Assembly: GCF_003202755.1 (NCBI RefSeq)
Contig: NZ_QGLK01000001.1
Span: 310,001-374,000 of the forward strand
Reading direction: 5' to 3'
Origin: Bifidobacterium asteroides
GTDB taxonomy: Bacteria; Actinomycetota; Actinomycetes; Actinomycetales; Bifidobacteriaceae
Length of the DNA stretch: 64,000 nucleotides
Shown here one piece after another: positions 1 through 8,222 of this stretch. The position numbers and the translations under genes are program-made. Within the stretch, counting starts at the first letter, position 1; every line of letters starts with the position of its first letter. Below the pieces are notes generated by a model that was given only the letters and a program-made list of their open reading frames with translations, was not told the DNA's origin and ran no database searches.

Positions 1-173
1 TGGCCCCTTTGGTTGGCGCTGAGTGGGACCACCATCGTCAGGAGGTGCTCTGGGACCCCGAGGAGGCCAAGCGCAAGGCCAAGGAGGACGATGAGCGTAA
101 GAGCCGCGAGGCCCTGCAGGCCAAGTTTGCCCATGTGCCTGAGGACCCCAACAAGCCTCCTGTGGAGCTTTAA
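1..173 (+). CDS. C-terminal end of an unrecognised protein (5' partial)
   Basis: An open frame runs from the window edge (first full codon at base 3) to a TAA at 171-173, giving the last 56 residues of a protein whose start lies outside. The tail is very hydrophilic, rich in Glu, Lys and Arg (a likely charged helix around EEAKRKAKEDDERKS) and ends in Pro-rich PNKPPVEL. I do not recognise the family from this fragment. It is followed directly by a 10-bp inverted repeat and by a convergent DUF805 gene, so this is the true end of a rightward transcription unit. Confidence 0.6.
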   Translation, partial: APLVGAEWDHHRQEVLWDPEEAKRKAKEDDERKSREALQAKFAHVPEDPNKPPVEL

Positions 174-179
174 GACCTT

Positions 180-217
180 CTGCCCTTCGCCTCGGCATCG
201 GTCAAGACGAAGGGCAG
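180..217. terminator. Bidirectional terminator-like hairpin between convergent genes
   Basis: A perfect 10-bp inverted repeat (CTGCCCTTCG at 180-189 and CGAAGGGCAG at 208-217) with an 18-nt loop lies between the two convergent stop codons (TAA ending at 173, and 225 on the other strand). There is no clear T-run, so this is a hairpin-type or Rho-assisted terminator by position. Confidence 0.5.
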
Positions 218-224
218 GGTGAAC

Positions 225-1262
225 TCAGCGGTCGAAACGGGCTCCTCGTGGATCACTGGGTCGGGCCAGCAGAATGATCCCGGCGACGGCTCCGGCGATC
301 ATGATCAATGCGCCCAAGCCAAGCAGGGAGAGCGAGGATCCTGGATGCCCGTCGATAATAGCCACAATGGCGAAGACCAGAGGAATGCCGCCCACCAGCT
401 CACTTACGAAGGGCAGGAGTATCCAGAAGCCGGACATGTTGGTGTCGTGAAGTCGCCGTATGCCCACGGCCAGATTCGGTATGAAAAGTCCAAGGGCGAC
501 CAAGAAGGATAGGATCCGTCCCACAAAGACGGATCCTGAGGTGATGATCGAAACCGCAAAGTCGATGAGGAAGATCATGAGAAAAACCCACCAGAATTCC
601 CCACGGGAGGCCCTCCCGGAGAAGACGGAATATTTGACGAAGAAACGTTTGCAAGCGTTTACGAAGTCAATGCCGTACCAGGGTGCGTTCAGTGGCGGCT
701 CGCCGTTGAAACCGGCGTTCGCATAGGGGTAGGCCGGATACTGCGGGACCTGGGGTCCGGGCTGGTACCCTGCCTGATATCCCGATTGGTAGCCTGCCTG
801 CGACCAACCTTCAGGCGATTGATAAGAGTTGTCCGATGCATAGCCAGACGGCGGGGTTGTGCCATTGGGCTGGCCATTGGCCTGGCCGGGATTCGGATTT
901 TGACCGTAGGGCGCCTGCTGCTGTCCGTAGTACTGCTGTTCATTGGACTGTTGACCATAGGGCTGTTGCTGGTTGTAGCCTAACTGTTGACCCTGCGGCT
1001 GTTGACCGTATGGCTGCCCTTGGTATGACTGTTCCCGCTGGTAATCGACAGCAGGTTTTTGGGCTTCGTTGATCGGATGGTAGACGTCGCTCTGGTCAGA
1101 AGCTGCTTGTGCATAGCCGGGTTGGTCTGGTTGCGGCTGATTCGGGTAGGTTGCGGGCCCTGAACCGGTTCCATCTGTGTGACTGTTCTGGGACCAGCCG
1201 TTGGCGGAGCCCTGGTCATTGGGGGTCTGGTTCCCGTCGTTCGTATCATCTGGATGGCTCAT
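225..1262 (-). CDS. DUF805 membrane protein with Q/N/P/G-rich N-terminus
   Basis: A two-part protein of about 345 residues. Residues 1-190 are low-complexity and hydrophilic, dominated by Gln, Asn, Pro, Gly and Tyr with repeated QPYGQQ-like units, and are probably disordered and cytoplasmic. The C-terminal part is a DUF805 domain with the typical SGRASRGEFWW entry, about four hydrophobic segments, and the IRRLHDTNMSGFW motif. The function of DUF805 proteins is not established. I prefer the ATG at 1262 over an ATG 18 bases upstream because GAGGGA lies about 9 nt before it, whereas the upstream ATG has its purine tract too close. It is transcribed in the same direction as the ABC permease but 180 bp away. 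Confidence 0.8.
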   Translation of the reverse strand: MSHPDDTNDGNQTPNDQGSANGWSQNSHTDGTGSGPATYPNQPQPDQPGYAQAASDQSDVYHPINEAQKPAVDYQREQSYQGQPYGQQPQGQQLGYNQQQPYGQQSNEQQYYGQQQAPYGQNPNPGQANGQPNGTTPPSGYASDNSYQSPEGWSQAGYQSGYQAGYQPGPQVPQYPAYPYANAGFNGEPPLNAPWYGIDFVNACKRFFVKYSVFSGRASRGEFWWVFLMIFLIDFAVSIITSGSVFVGRILSFLVALGLFIPNLAVGIRRLHDTNMSGFWILLPFVSELVGGIPLVFAIVAIIDGHPGSSLSLLGLGALIMIAGAVAGIILLARPSDPRGARFDR

Positions 1263-1441
1263 GGATATCGTCCCTCTCATCTTCTCTTGATAATCCTGAA
1301 TCTGACTTTTCCGTACATCCCTATTATGGCAGGCCGGTTCTTCTGCCTGCTAGTCCTGGCTAATGCAGTGGATAGGGGACTCGTCACGCTTACTTGGGCC
1401 AGTCTGTCAGATTCGGTAGGTGATTGCTGCTGCGGGACTCT

Positions 1442-2230
1442 TCACTCGTCGTCCGGATTGACCATGTGATCATCGCCGGCATCGCCGAGCAGTAGCCGCT
1501 CGGTTAGGGTGATCAGGCCCAGCAGGAGGGCGGTCAGCAGGATGATGACCAGGGTGGCCGAGAAGATCAGCGGAGTTCTAAAGGAGTTGAAGGCCGACTG
1601 CAGCCATATGCCCAGGCCGTTCCTGGCACCCAGATACTCCGAGGTGGCCGCGGTGGCGAAGACATAGGCGGCGCTGATGCGCAGACCGCCGAAGATCTGC
1701 CCAGCAGCCACTCTCAGCTTGACGTGCCAGAGGGTCCAAGTCCGGGTTGCCCCGCAATTCAGCGCTACATCCTGGTAGAAGCGCGGCACGGACTTGAGGC
1801 CTCGGTAGGTCTGGACCACGATGGGGAAGAGGGCAAAGACGGCCACGATGACCACCTTGCCCAGGGGCTCGAATCCGAACCAGATCACGAACAAGGGTGC
1901 GATGGTGATCAGCGGAATCATCTGAGCGCCGGCGATCAGGGGGTAGAGGGCATCATGCAGGGTGCGCCAGCTGTAGAGGGCCAGGCCGATCACTATTCCC
2001 AGGACCGAAGCCAAGAGGAAGCCCAGGAGACCCTCAAGAGCGGTGATGGTGGTGGCGGGCAGCAGGTCTTCCCGGGACTGCACTGTGGCAGCCAGGATTC
2101 GGCTGGGCGCCGGCAGAACCTGTTCGCTGACTCCGCCCAAGCGGGCAGCCAGTTCCCAGATGATGAGCAGCGCCAGCAGGGTGATGGTCGGAGGCAGCGC
2201 CCGGGTTCTACTCTGCTTCCGCGACCTCAT
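1442..2230 (-). CDS. ABC transporter permease, NMT1/THI5-type importer (ThiX/SsuC-like)
   Basis: An integral membrane permease of the BPD_transp_1 superfamily with about six hydrophobic segments. The EAA-type loop that contacts the ATPase is seen near ALNCGATRTWTLWHVKLR, typical of the nitrate/sulfonate/pyrimidine-precursor group. The ATG at 2230 overlaps the stop of the binding-protein gene as ATGA, indicating translational coupling; an in-frame start 36 bases upstream exists but lies inside the neighbour. It partners the binding protein at 2227-3339. No ATPase gene is present on either side, so the energy-coupling subunit must be encoded elsewhere or shared. Confidence 0.85.
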   Translation of the reverse strand: MRSRKQSRTRALPPTITLLALLIIWELAARLGGVSEQVLPAPSRILAATVQSREDLLPATTITALEGLLGFLLASVLGIVIGLALYSWRTLHDALYPLIAGAQMIPLITIAPLFVIWFGFEPLGKVVIVAVFALFPIVVQTYRGLKSVPRFYQDVALNCGATRTWTLWHVKLRVAAGQIFGGLRISAAYVFATAATSEYLGARNGLGIWLQSAFNSFRTPLIFSATLVIILLTALLLGLITLTERLLLGDAGDDHMVNPDDE

Positions 2231-3339
2231 TGACCGGCTGCTTCCCGAACATACCGATCGGTCCACAGATCCGTGGCCTGAGGGGCCTTGTTGGGGTCGC
2301 CCTTCTTGGCATCCCGGTAGGTGCCTGCCTTGAACTGGAAATCCAGATAGTCCTGGGCGTCCTTGACATTGATCAGTCCGGTGATGCTTTTTTGATCTGG
2401 ACTATCGACCCAGTAGCCCTCCTTGACGATGCTCTCCATGGAGCGCTTGGCCAGAGTCGGGTCGATGGCCGATCCTTTGGTTTCCTTAACCAGGATGTCC
2501 GCCGCCTGATCGGGATGGCTCAGGGCGTAGTCGTATCCCTTCAGGCAGGCCTTGACGAATGCTGTCAGGGCGCGACGGTGACCGGCCTGCTGCAACCAGG
2601 AATTCTTGACCACGAAGCCCAGCTGATCGGGGTTGCCGGGCACTCCCCAGTCGGCCTGTGTGAAGCAGTGCAGTGCTGGGCCCTTGAGCTCGCTCTCCAC
2701 GCCCTCCCAGTTTGCGTAGAAGCCGGCGAAGTCGCCCTTGCCGCTGGTCAAGGTGGCGAAGGTGTTGGTGCCGCTGGTTACCCGCTTGAAGTCGCCCTTG
2801 CCGCCTGCATAGCGGATCATCTGCTTGACCACGGCCGTCTGTTCGGCTGATCCGAAGCTGACGAAGGTCTTGCCGTCGAAATCCTTGGGGGTCTGAATGT
2901 CGGTGCGCGAGGCCAGCGAGCACCAACGTGCCACGGAATGCTGGCCTATGTTGAAGACCTGCCGCAGGTCGGATCCCTGGGAGTTGAAGGTGGCCAGGTT
3001 GCTCAGCTTGGAGAAGCCTACATCGGCGACCCCGTTCTGGACGGAGGTCTCGGCTCCCGCCTGGGCCGTCGGCAGGATGGTCAGCTTCAGGCCGGCCTTG
3101 TCGAAGTAGCCCAGATGCCGGGCCACGTAGATGCCCACATGATTGGTGTTGGGCGTCCAATCCAGCATGAAGGAGAGCTTGGAGCCGTCATCGGCCTTGT
3201 CATCTGCCCCCTTGGCCCCGCAGGCTGCGCTCGTAGCTGCCATGCAGAGCGCAGCTGCCAGGGCGAGCGCCCGTACAATCAGTCTGTGGCCGGGAGTTCT
3301 CCTGAAGCCACTATTCTCCGACATGCTCATCACTGTCAC
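2227..3339 (-). CDS. Lipoprotein substrate-binding protein, NMT1/THI5 family
   Basis: An extracytoplasmic binding lipoprotein of 370 residues. A basic N-terminus and hydrophobic stretch end in a lipobox-like TSAAC. The mature protein starts with LDWTPNTNHVGIYVA, a hallmark of the THI5/ThiY branch that binds hydroxymethylpyrimidine-type or related small heterocycles; the exact ligand cannot be read from sequence. GGAGAGG lies about 9 nt before the ATG at 3339; in-frame ATGs at +3 and +5 codons are alternatives. It is co-transcribed with the permease (ATGA overlap) and divergent from a LacI-type gene across 305 bp, which suggests local control. A sulfonate or riboflavin-precursor ligand is also possible. 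Confidence 0.85.
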   Translation of the reverse strand: MTVMSMSENSGFRRTPGHRLIVRALALAAALCMAATSAACGAKGADDKADDGSKLSFMLDWTPNTNHVGIYVARHLGYFDKAGLKLTILPTAQAGAETSVQNGVADVGFSKLSNLATFNSQGSDLRQVFNIGQHSVARWCSLASRTDIQTPKDFDGKTFVSFGSAEQTAVVKQMIRYAGGKGDFKRVTSGTNTFATLTSGKGDFAGFYANWEGVESELKGPALHCFTQADWGVPGNPDQLGFVVKNSWLQQAGHRRALTAFVKACLKGYDYALSHPDQAADILVKETKGSAIDPTLAKRSMESIVKEGYWVDSPDQKSITGLINVKDAQDYLDFQFKAGTYRDAKKGDPNKAPQATDLWTDRYVREAAGQ

Positions 3340-3644
3340 CTTGCCTCTCCGGCACCTCTGGTGCCCATCCGCATCGGGGCCGCTACGGGAAGGTGAGGAG
3401 CCCGCGCGACGATCCGGTACGGTCTTGACCGATGGAATTCTGCGATGTGTGCCGCGGCTGCTGCCACCAGCCGCGCGAACAAGACCACTCTAGTCCAACC
3501 CAGGTGGTTCTGCCTCGCCGTGGTGAAAGGTTGCATCATTTGCACTTATACTGGAAACTCACGAGAGGTCTGTGCGGGCCGACCGCGGTCGGCCTCGTCC
3601 AGAACAAGACATCCGATTTTGGTAGGGTTCGACGGAGGGTTCCC
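3340..3644. promoter_or_regulatory. Divergent control region with an 18-bp perfect palindrome
   Basis: The 305-bp spacer between the binding-protein gene and the LacI-type gene holds the perfect palindrome GGCCGACCGCGGTCGGCC at 3577-3594, about 50 bp before the regulator start. This is a candidate operator for autoregulation and for the transporter. A -10-like TATACT sits at 3547-3552 (plus strand) without a convincing -35. The palindrome is centred on G|C rather than the C|G centre common in LacI-family sites, so assignment to this regulator is inference. Confidence 0.5.
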
Positions 3645-4649
3645 ATGTCGGTGACCATCAATGATGTGGCCAAGCAGGCGGGCATGTCCGTATCCACGGT
3701 CTCCCAGGCGCTCAACGACAAGGGGCGCATCTCTCCACCCACCAAGGACAGGGTCCGCAGGGCGGCCATGGAGCTGGGCTACATCCCCGACAGCCGAGCC
3801 CGTTCCATGCGATCCTCGCGCTCGCATGCCGTAGGTCTGCTGGTCCCCGATATTCGCAACCCTTATTTCTCCGAGTTGGTCTACGCCGTCCAGGACCAGC
3901 TCTACTCGGCAGGCTACGCGCCCCTGATTGGCGTGTCCTCTTGCCAGGCCAGCAGAGAGGAGGACTATTACCGGATCCTTCTGTCTCGGCATATGGACGG
4001 TGTTCTGGTCGTGCCTGATGGGCCCACATCGCCCATGCTGCGCACCATGTTGGCAAGGGAATTCCCTGTGGTCTTCGTGGATCGTCCTGACCGGGCTCTG
4101 CCTGGTGTCCCTCTAGTGGATTCTGACCCGGTGCCCGGCCTGGATGCGGCCCTGGACGCTCTGGCAACAAGGGGATGCAGACGAGTGGCCTTCGTTCCGG
4201 GCCCCGAGAGCCGCTCCTATACCTTCCGCGAGCGCGAGCAGGCTTTTCTGGACGGCGTGGATGCCCGTCAGGGGCTGACGGGATTGGTGGTCCGCCAAGG
4301 GTTCGAGGATCGCCACCGGGCAGCCGCGACCATGCGTCGCCTGCTCGGCCAAGGGGTGGACGCCGTTATCTTCGGATACTCGGCCGATGCCATCAAGGCC
4401 CTCGCCATGGAGTGGGACGGTGACCAGCGCTCGCGTGTGCCCCTGGTCTCCTTCGACGATCTGGAGGTCTTTCAGCTGATCAGTCCCCAGGTTTCGGTCA
4501 TCTCCCAGCAGGTGGATCGCATGGGCCGCCAGGGCGTTGACATGCTCCTGTCCATGATTGAGCCGGGGCGGCAGGCTCCAGAGGGCATGAGCGTGGATCG
4601 CCGTCTGCGCACCCAAACCCTCTTTGTGCCCCGGGGTCTGTTGGCTTAG
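3645..4649 (+). CDS. LacI/GalR-family transcriptional regulator
   Basis: A DNA-binding repressor-type protein of 334 residues. The N-terminal helix-turn-helix is clear (TINDVAKQAGMSVSTVSQALN, then a hinge helix near SRARSMRSSRSHAVGLLVPD), followed by a periplasmic-binding-like sensor domain to the C-terminus. The ATG at 3645 has GGAGGG five bases upstream; the open frame extends 71 codons further 5' but that part lacks family similarity. It stands divergent to the NMT1-type importer, so it probably controls that operon, which is unusual because LacI proteins usually sense sugars. The effector is unknown. It is followed by a large hairpin region and nrdD. Confidence 0.88.
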   Translation: MSVTINDVAKQAGMSVSTVSQALNDKGRISPPTKDRVRRAAMELGYIPDSRARSMRSSRSHAVGLLVPDIRNPYFSELVYAVQDQLYSAGYAPLIGVSSCQASREEDYYRILLSRHMDGVLVVPDGPTSPMLRTMLAREFPVVFVDRPDRALPGVPLVDSDPVPGLDAALDALATRGCRRVAFVPGPESRSYTFREREQAFLDGVDARQGLTGLVVRQGFEDRHRAAATMRRLLGQGVDAVIFGYSADAIKALAMEWDGDQRSRVPLVSFDDLEVFQLISPQVSVISQQVDRMGRQGVDMLLSMIEPGRQAPEGMSVDRRLRTQTLFVPRGLLA

Positions 4650-4668
4650 GTCTGTTTTGTTTGATGCA

Positions 4669-4771
4669 GGGGTCGGGGCTAGACAAAATCTGCGCGTGTC
4701 GGGCGGCTGTGCCATCCGTGTAAATGACCTCTACTGGTCTTTCGGCCATTTGCCGCCCTTGTCCAGACCCC
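4669..4771. terminator. Nested inverted repeats after the LacI-type gene
   Basis: Three pairs of arms nest in order: GGGGTC 4669-4674 with GACCCC 4766-4771, GACAA 4682-4686 with TTGTC 4759-4763, and GGGCGGC 4701-4707 with GCCGCCC 4752-4758. A smaller GACC/GGTC hairpin lies inside. The left side carries 14 extra bases. The structure sits right after the regulator stop, so termination is the simplest reading, but it has no T-run and could be part of a longer structured RNA leading into nrdD. No known riboswitch core is recognised. Confidence 0.4.
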
Positions 4772-4775
4772 ACTA

Positions 4776-4795
4776 TTTGTGACTCAGCTCACAAA
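4776..4795. promoter_or_regulatory. Rex or CRP/FNR-type operator upstream of nrdD
   Basis: TTTGTGA (4776-4782), six bases, then TCACAAA (4789-4795) form a perfect 7-bp inverted repeat. It fits the CRP/FNR/GlxR core TGTGA-N6-TCACA exactly and also the outer arms of the Rex consensus TTGTGA-N6-TCACAA. It lies about 177 bp before the nrdD start and just upstream of the NrdR boxes, as expected for redox or energy control of anaerobic nucleotide reduction. A weaker relative lies before lutA at 48426-48441. Confidence 0.6.
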
Positions 4796-4804
4796 ACACG
4801 GGAA

Positions 4805-4851
4805 TAACTAAATGTAGGAAACGAATCATCCTCAGGCACTACATATGGTGG
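4805..4851. promoter_or_regulatory. Tandem NrdR-box-like sites upstream of nrdD
   Basis: Two sites resembling the NrdR box (ACACWATATATWGTGT) are present: core CTAAATGTAG at 4808-4817 and CTACATATGG at 4839-4848, the latter in a wider GCACTACATATGGTGG. The cores start exactly 31 bp apart, which is three DNA helical turns and the classical spacing of paired NrdR boxes. NrdR is the universal repressor of ribonucleotide reductase genes, so this places nrdDG in its regulon. The first box is the more degenerate of the two. Confidence 0.72.
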
Positions 4852-4971
4852 TCACGACGTGATAGAGTGAGTCCTGTCAGCAAGAATGACATCCATGTGA
4901 TTCGCCGTTCCCAATATGGAATTTGGGAACGCCAAAGCAACTGCACATGAACAACCGTATGAGGAGTGACG

Positions 4972-7383
4972 ATGGATACTGAGGTCATGACCGATAGCGT
5001 GAAGGAGCGTGGCATTTCGGATCGCGATGCTGTCGATGGCATTCTGGTCGAGAAGCGCGACGGCCGGATCGTCGATTTTGATCCCGTCAACATCATGAAC
5101 GCCATCGAAGCCGCCTTCAAGGACGTCAAGCACGAGGTCAGCCCTGAGGACCGCCAGCAGATCCGGGGTATGGCCATGACCGTTCAGTCCGAGATCACCG
5201 ATCGTTACACCAACCCGGTCAAGATCGAAGACATCCAGACCCTGGTTGAGCACGCGCTGGTCAATGCTCATCTTTACGAGATCGCTCGCTCCTATACCTC
5301 CTACCGTCTCGACCGTGACATTCAGCGGGCCAAGGCCACTGATGTCAACGAGGCTGTTCACCGTCTGACCAGCAAGGACGAGACCCTGGTGCGCGAGAAC
5401 GCCAACAAGGATGCCAACGTCTACGCAACTCAGCGTGATCTGCTGGCCGGCGCAGTCTCCAAGGCCTCGGCCTTCGCCATGCTGCCCAAGGATGTCTCCA
5501 ATGCCCACATGAAGGGCGACATCCACTTCCACGACGCGGACTACTCGCCCTTTACGGCCGAGACCAACTGCTCCCTGCCTGACTTCGGCGACATGCTGGC
5601 CCACGGCTTTGAGCTGGGTAACGCCATGATGGACTCGCCCAAGTCCATCGGCACGGCCGCCACGCAGATAACCCAGATCATCAAGGACATCGCCGGCTCC
5701 CAGTACGGCGGCCAGACGGTCAATCGTTGCGATGAGATGTTGGACAAGTACGCGCGTCTGGACTACAAGAAGAACTATTCCATGGCTGAGGCCGTCCTGC
5801 CGGACGAGGAGCCCATCGATGTGGCCAAGGATGTCGTCCGAGGACTCAAGGCCAGGGAGGCCGATTGGCTCCACCTGGACGATCGTGCCCCTATCGGCGA
5901 GGATGCCCCCTTTGATCTGGATGCTCCGGAGATCGTTCGGCTGCGTCAGGTCTATGCCAAGATCCTGACCCGCAAGAACATCTACGACGCCATGCAGACC
6001 ATGGAGTACCAGATCAACTCCAACCGTGTCTCCAACGGCCAAACCCCCTTCGTCACTGTGGGCTTCGGCCTGGGCACCTCCTGGTTCGCCCGGGAGATCC
6101 AGCGGGCCATCTTCCTGATTCGTATCCGCGGACTGGGCAAGGACCGTCACACCGCTATCTTCCCCAAGCTTGTCTTCACCATCAAGCATGGTCTGAACGC
6201 AGACGAGGGCGATCCCAACTACGACATGAAGCAGCTGGCCTTGGAGTGTTCGACCAAGCGCATGTACCCTGACGTGGTCTTCTACGAGAACCTGATTAAG
6301 ATCACCGGCTCCTTCAAGGCCCCCATGGGTTGCCGCTCCTTCCTGCAGGCCTGGACCAACCCCGAGACGGGCGAGGATGAAGAGGACGGCCGCATGAACC
6401 TGGGCGTTGTCACCGTCAACATCCCCCGCATTGCTCTGGAGTCCCGCGGCGATAAGGATCGCTTCTGGAAGATATTCGACCAGCGCATGGAGGTGGCCCA
6501 TCACGCCCTGCAGTTCCGCATCATGCGCTGCAAGCAGGCCACGCCCATCAACGCTCCCACCCTCTACCAGTACGGCGCCTTCGGCAGGCTGAAGCCGACC
6601 GACAGCGTGGACACCCTCTTCCGCAACAGTCGCGCCACCGTTTCGCTGGGTTACATCGGCCTCTATGAGGCCACCAGCGTCTTCTACGGCAAGGACTGGA
6701 TGAAGGACCACAGCTGGGATCCGGATGGCAAGGAATTCGCCCTGAGCATTGTTCGCCGGATGAACCAGCTCTGCAAGCAGTGGGAGAAGGCTGAGGGATA
6801 CCACTACTCGGTCTACTCCACCCCGGCCGAGTCGCTGACTGACCGTTTTGCCCGGATGGACAAGGAGAAGTTTGGTGTAGTCGACGGCGTGACAGACCAC
6901 GACTTCTACACCAACAGCTTCCACTACCCGGTTTGGCTGCGGCCCACGCCCATGGAAAAGCTCAGCTACGAGCGGGACTTCCCTTACCTGGCCTCAGGCG
7001 GGTTCATCAACTACTGCGAGTTCCCCTCTATGCAGCAGAATCCCAAGGCTCTTGAGGCGGTCTGGGACTATGCCTACGACATCGGCATCGGTTACCTGGG
7101 CACCAACACCCCCATCGATCACTGCTTCGTCTGCGGATACGAGGGCGACTTCGAGCCCACCGAGGAGGGCTTCAAGTGCCCCGAATGCGGCAACGACGAC
7201 CCTGACAAGTGCAACGTGACCAAGCGCACCTGCGGATACCTGGGCAACCCCGTCCAGCGGCCCATGGTCCACGGCAGGCACGAGGAGATCGCCCACCGCG
7301 TCAAGCACATGGAGGGCGAGACCGGCCACGTGGTCCTCAAGGACGGATCCACCAAGGAGTGGTTCGACGACAAGGCCGAATAG
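4972..7383 (+). CDS. nrdD: Anaerobic ribonucleoside-triphosphate reductase
   Basis: Reduces ribonucleoside triphosphates to deoxyribonucleotides without oxygen, using a glycyl radical made by NrdG. The protein of 803 residues has an N-terminal ATP-cone regulatory domain (about residues 20-110, ILVEKRDGRIVDFDPVNI...), the large catalytic barrel, then a C-terminal zinc site with two CxxC pairs (CFVCGYEG and CPECGNDD) and the glycyl-radical motif TCGYLGNP about 50 residues from the end. AGGAG lies five bases before the ATG at 4972; a GTG six bases upstream overlaps this Shine-Dalgarno sequence and is rejected. Upstream are NrdR-like and Rex/CRP-like sites; nrdG follows after a hairpin. All key motifs appear intact. 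Confidence 0.95.
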   Translation: MDTEVMTDSVKERGISDRDAVDGILVEKRDGRIVDFDPVNIMNAIEAAFKDVKHEVSPEDRQQIRGMAMTVQSEITDRYTNPVKIEDIQTLVEHALVNAHLYEIARSYTSYRLDRDIQRAKATDVNEAVHRLTSKDETLVRENANKDANVYATQRDLLAGAVSKASAFAMLPKDVSNAHMKGDIHFHDADYSPFTAETNCSLPDFGDMLAHGFELGNAMMDSPKSIGTAATQITQIIKDIAGSQYGGQTVNRCDEMLDKYARLDYKKNYSMAEAVLPDEEPIDVAKDVVRGLKAREADWLHLDDRAPIGEDAPFDLDAPEIVRLRQVYAKILTRKNIYDAMQTMEYQINSNRVSNGQTPFVTVGFGLGTSWFAREIQRAIFLIRIRGLGKDRHTAIFPKLVFTIKHGLNADEGDPNYDMKQLALECSTKRMYPDVVFYENLIKITGSFKAPMGCRSFLQAWTNPETGEDEEDGRMNLGVVTVNIPRIALESRGDKDRFWKIFDQRMEVAHHALQFRIMRCKQATPINAPTLYQYGAFGRLKPTDSVDTLFRNSRATVSLGYIGLYEATSVFYGKDWMKDHSWDPDGKEFALSIVRRMNQLCKQWEKAEGYHYSVYSTPAESLTDRFARMDKEKFGVVDGVTDHDFYTNSFHYPVWLRPTPMEKLSYERDFPYLASGGFINYCEFPSMQQNPKALEAVWDYAYDIGIGYLGTNTPIDHCFVCGYEGDFEPTEEGFKCPECGNDDPDKCNVTKRTCGYLGNPVQRPMVHGRHEEIAHRVKHMEGETGHVVLKDGSTKEWFDDKAE

Positions 7384-7402
7384 GCTCTGAAAAGACGCAG
7401 TT

Positions 7403-7435
7403 AATGGCGGGCCGGGTAGTTTGCGGCCCGCCATT
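7403..7435 (+). terminator. Intercistronic hairpin between nrdD and nrdG
   Basis: An 11-bp perfect inverted repeat, AATGGCGGGCC (7403-7413) and GGCCCGCCATT (7425-7435) with an 11-nt loop, lies in the 69-bp gap. It is GC-rich and followed by TGTCAT rather than a T-run, so it is more likely a partial terminator or mRNA-stabilising element that lowers nrdG output relative to nrdD than a full stop. Confidence 0.5.
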
Positions 7436-7452
7436 GTCATGAGGAGGACCAG

Positions 7453-8175
7453 ATGACGGACATACAGGGAGCCATGAGGAAGACAGGCGGCCACCGTGAC
7501 TTCGCTGCTGATGAGCAGGGGCGCGGGCCGGGGGTTCCCTCTGCGCTGACCAATAATCCCAAGGCCGGCCAGTGGGACGGCCGTCGACTCAGTCGGGGAA
7601 TCGTGGCGGACTATAAGCGTCTGGTCATGACCGACGGTGAGGGGATCCGCTGCTCCCTCTACGTCAGCGGCTGCCCCTTCCGCTGCCAGGGATGCTACAA
7701 CGCCTCTATCTGGGACTTCGGCGCCGGGCATCCCTATACCCGGGAGCTTGAGGACCAGATCATCAAGGACCTGTCGCTGTCCTACGTGCAGGGCATCACC
7801 TACCTGGGCGGGGAGCCTCTGCTCAACACCCCCATGCTGCTCGGCCTTTCAGCGCGAATCCGGCGCGAGTTCGGTCATGAGAAGGACATCTGGTGCTGGA
7901 CCGGCTACACCTGGGAGGAGCTGAACCGGCCGGGGGAGACCCCGGACAAGGCCCAGCTGATTTCCTACCTTGATGTGCTGGTGGACGGACGCTACTTGGA
8001 GAATCGGAAGAACAGCCTGCTTCAGTTCCGAGGCTCGGACAACCAGCGGATCATCGACGTGCCACGGTCCTTGGAGCAGGGCCAGGTGGTCATCTGGCCC
8101 AAGCTGCATGACCAGACCAGGTTCATTCCGGAGACCTACAGCAAGGACAGGCAGCAGGAGCAGCAGCGAGGCTGA
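7453..8175 (+). CDS. nrdG: Anaerobic ribonucleoside-triphosphate reductase activating enzyme (radical SAM)
   Basis: Generates the glycyl radical on NrdD by reductive cleavage of S-adenosylmethionine. The radical-SAM cluster motif CxxxCxxC is seen as CPFRCQGC near residue 75, followed by the glycine-rich TYLGGEP. At 240 residues it is longer than many NrdG proteins because of an N-terminal extension of about 40 residues (rich in Gly, Arg and Asp) and a charged C-terminal tail ([10 protein letters not shown]). GAGGAGG sits about 6 nt before the ATG. It lies downstream of nrdD in the same orientation, so the two form an operon. Confidence 0.93.
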   Translation: MTDIQGAMRKTGGHRDFAADEQGRGPGVPSALTNNPKAGQWDGRRLSRGIVADYKRLVMTDGEGIRCSLYVSGCPFRCQGCYNASIWDFGAGHPYTRELEDQIIKDLSLSYVQGITYLGGEPLLNTPMLLGLSARIRREFGHEKDIWCWTGYTWEELNRPGETPDKAQLISYLDVLVDGRYLENRKNSLLQFRGSDNQRIIDVPRSLEQGQVVIWPKLHDQTRFIPETYSKDRQQEQQRG

Positions 8176-8222
8176 TACCGGCTCCTGCCCTGAATTGGTC
8201 TACGTCGCCTTGCCGGGGCACA

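Noticed and set aside
860-1060. Short repeated units that might suggest a CRISPR array
   Set aside because: The repetition comes from QPYGQQ-like codons of the DUF805 protein; there are no regular spacers.
4669-4771. Riboswitch or 4.5S RNA
   Set aside because: No conserved core of a known riboswitch class and no SRP tetraloop region; only hairpins are supported.
4852-6924. 690-codon open frame on the minus strand across nrdD
   Set aside because: It mirrors the GC-rich codon use of nrdD, has no recognisable domain, and nrdD is certain.
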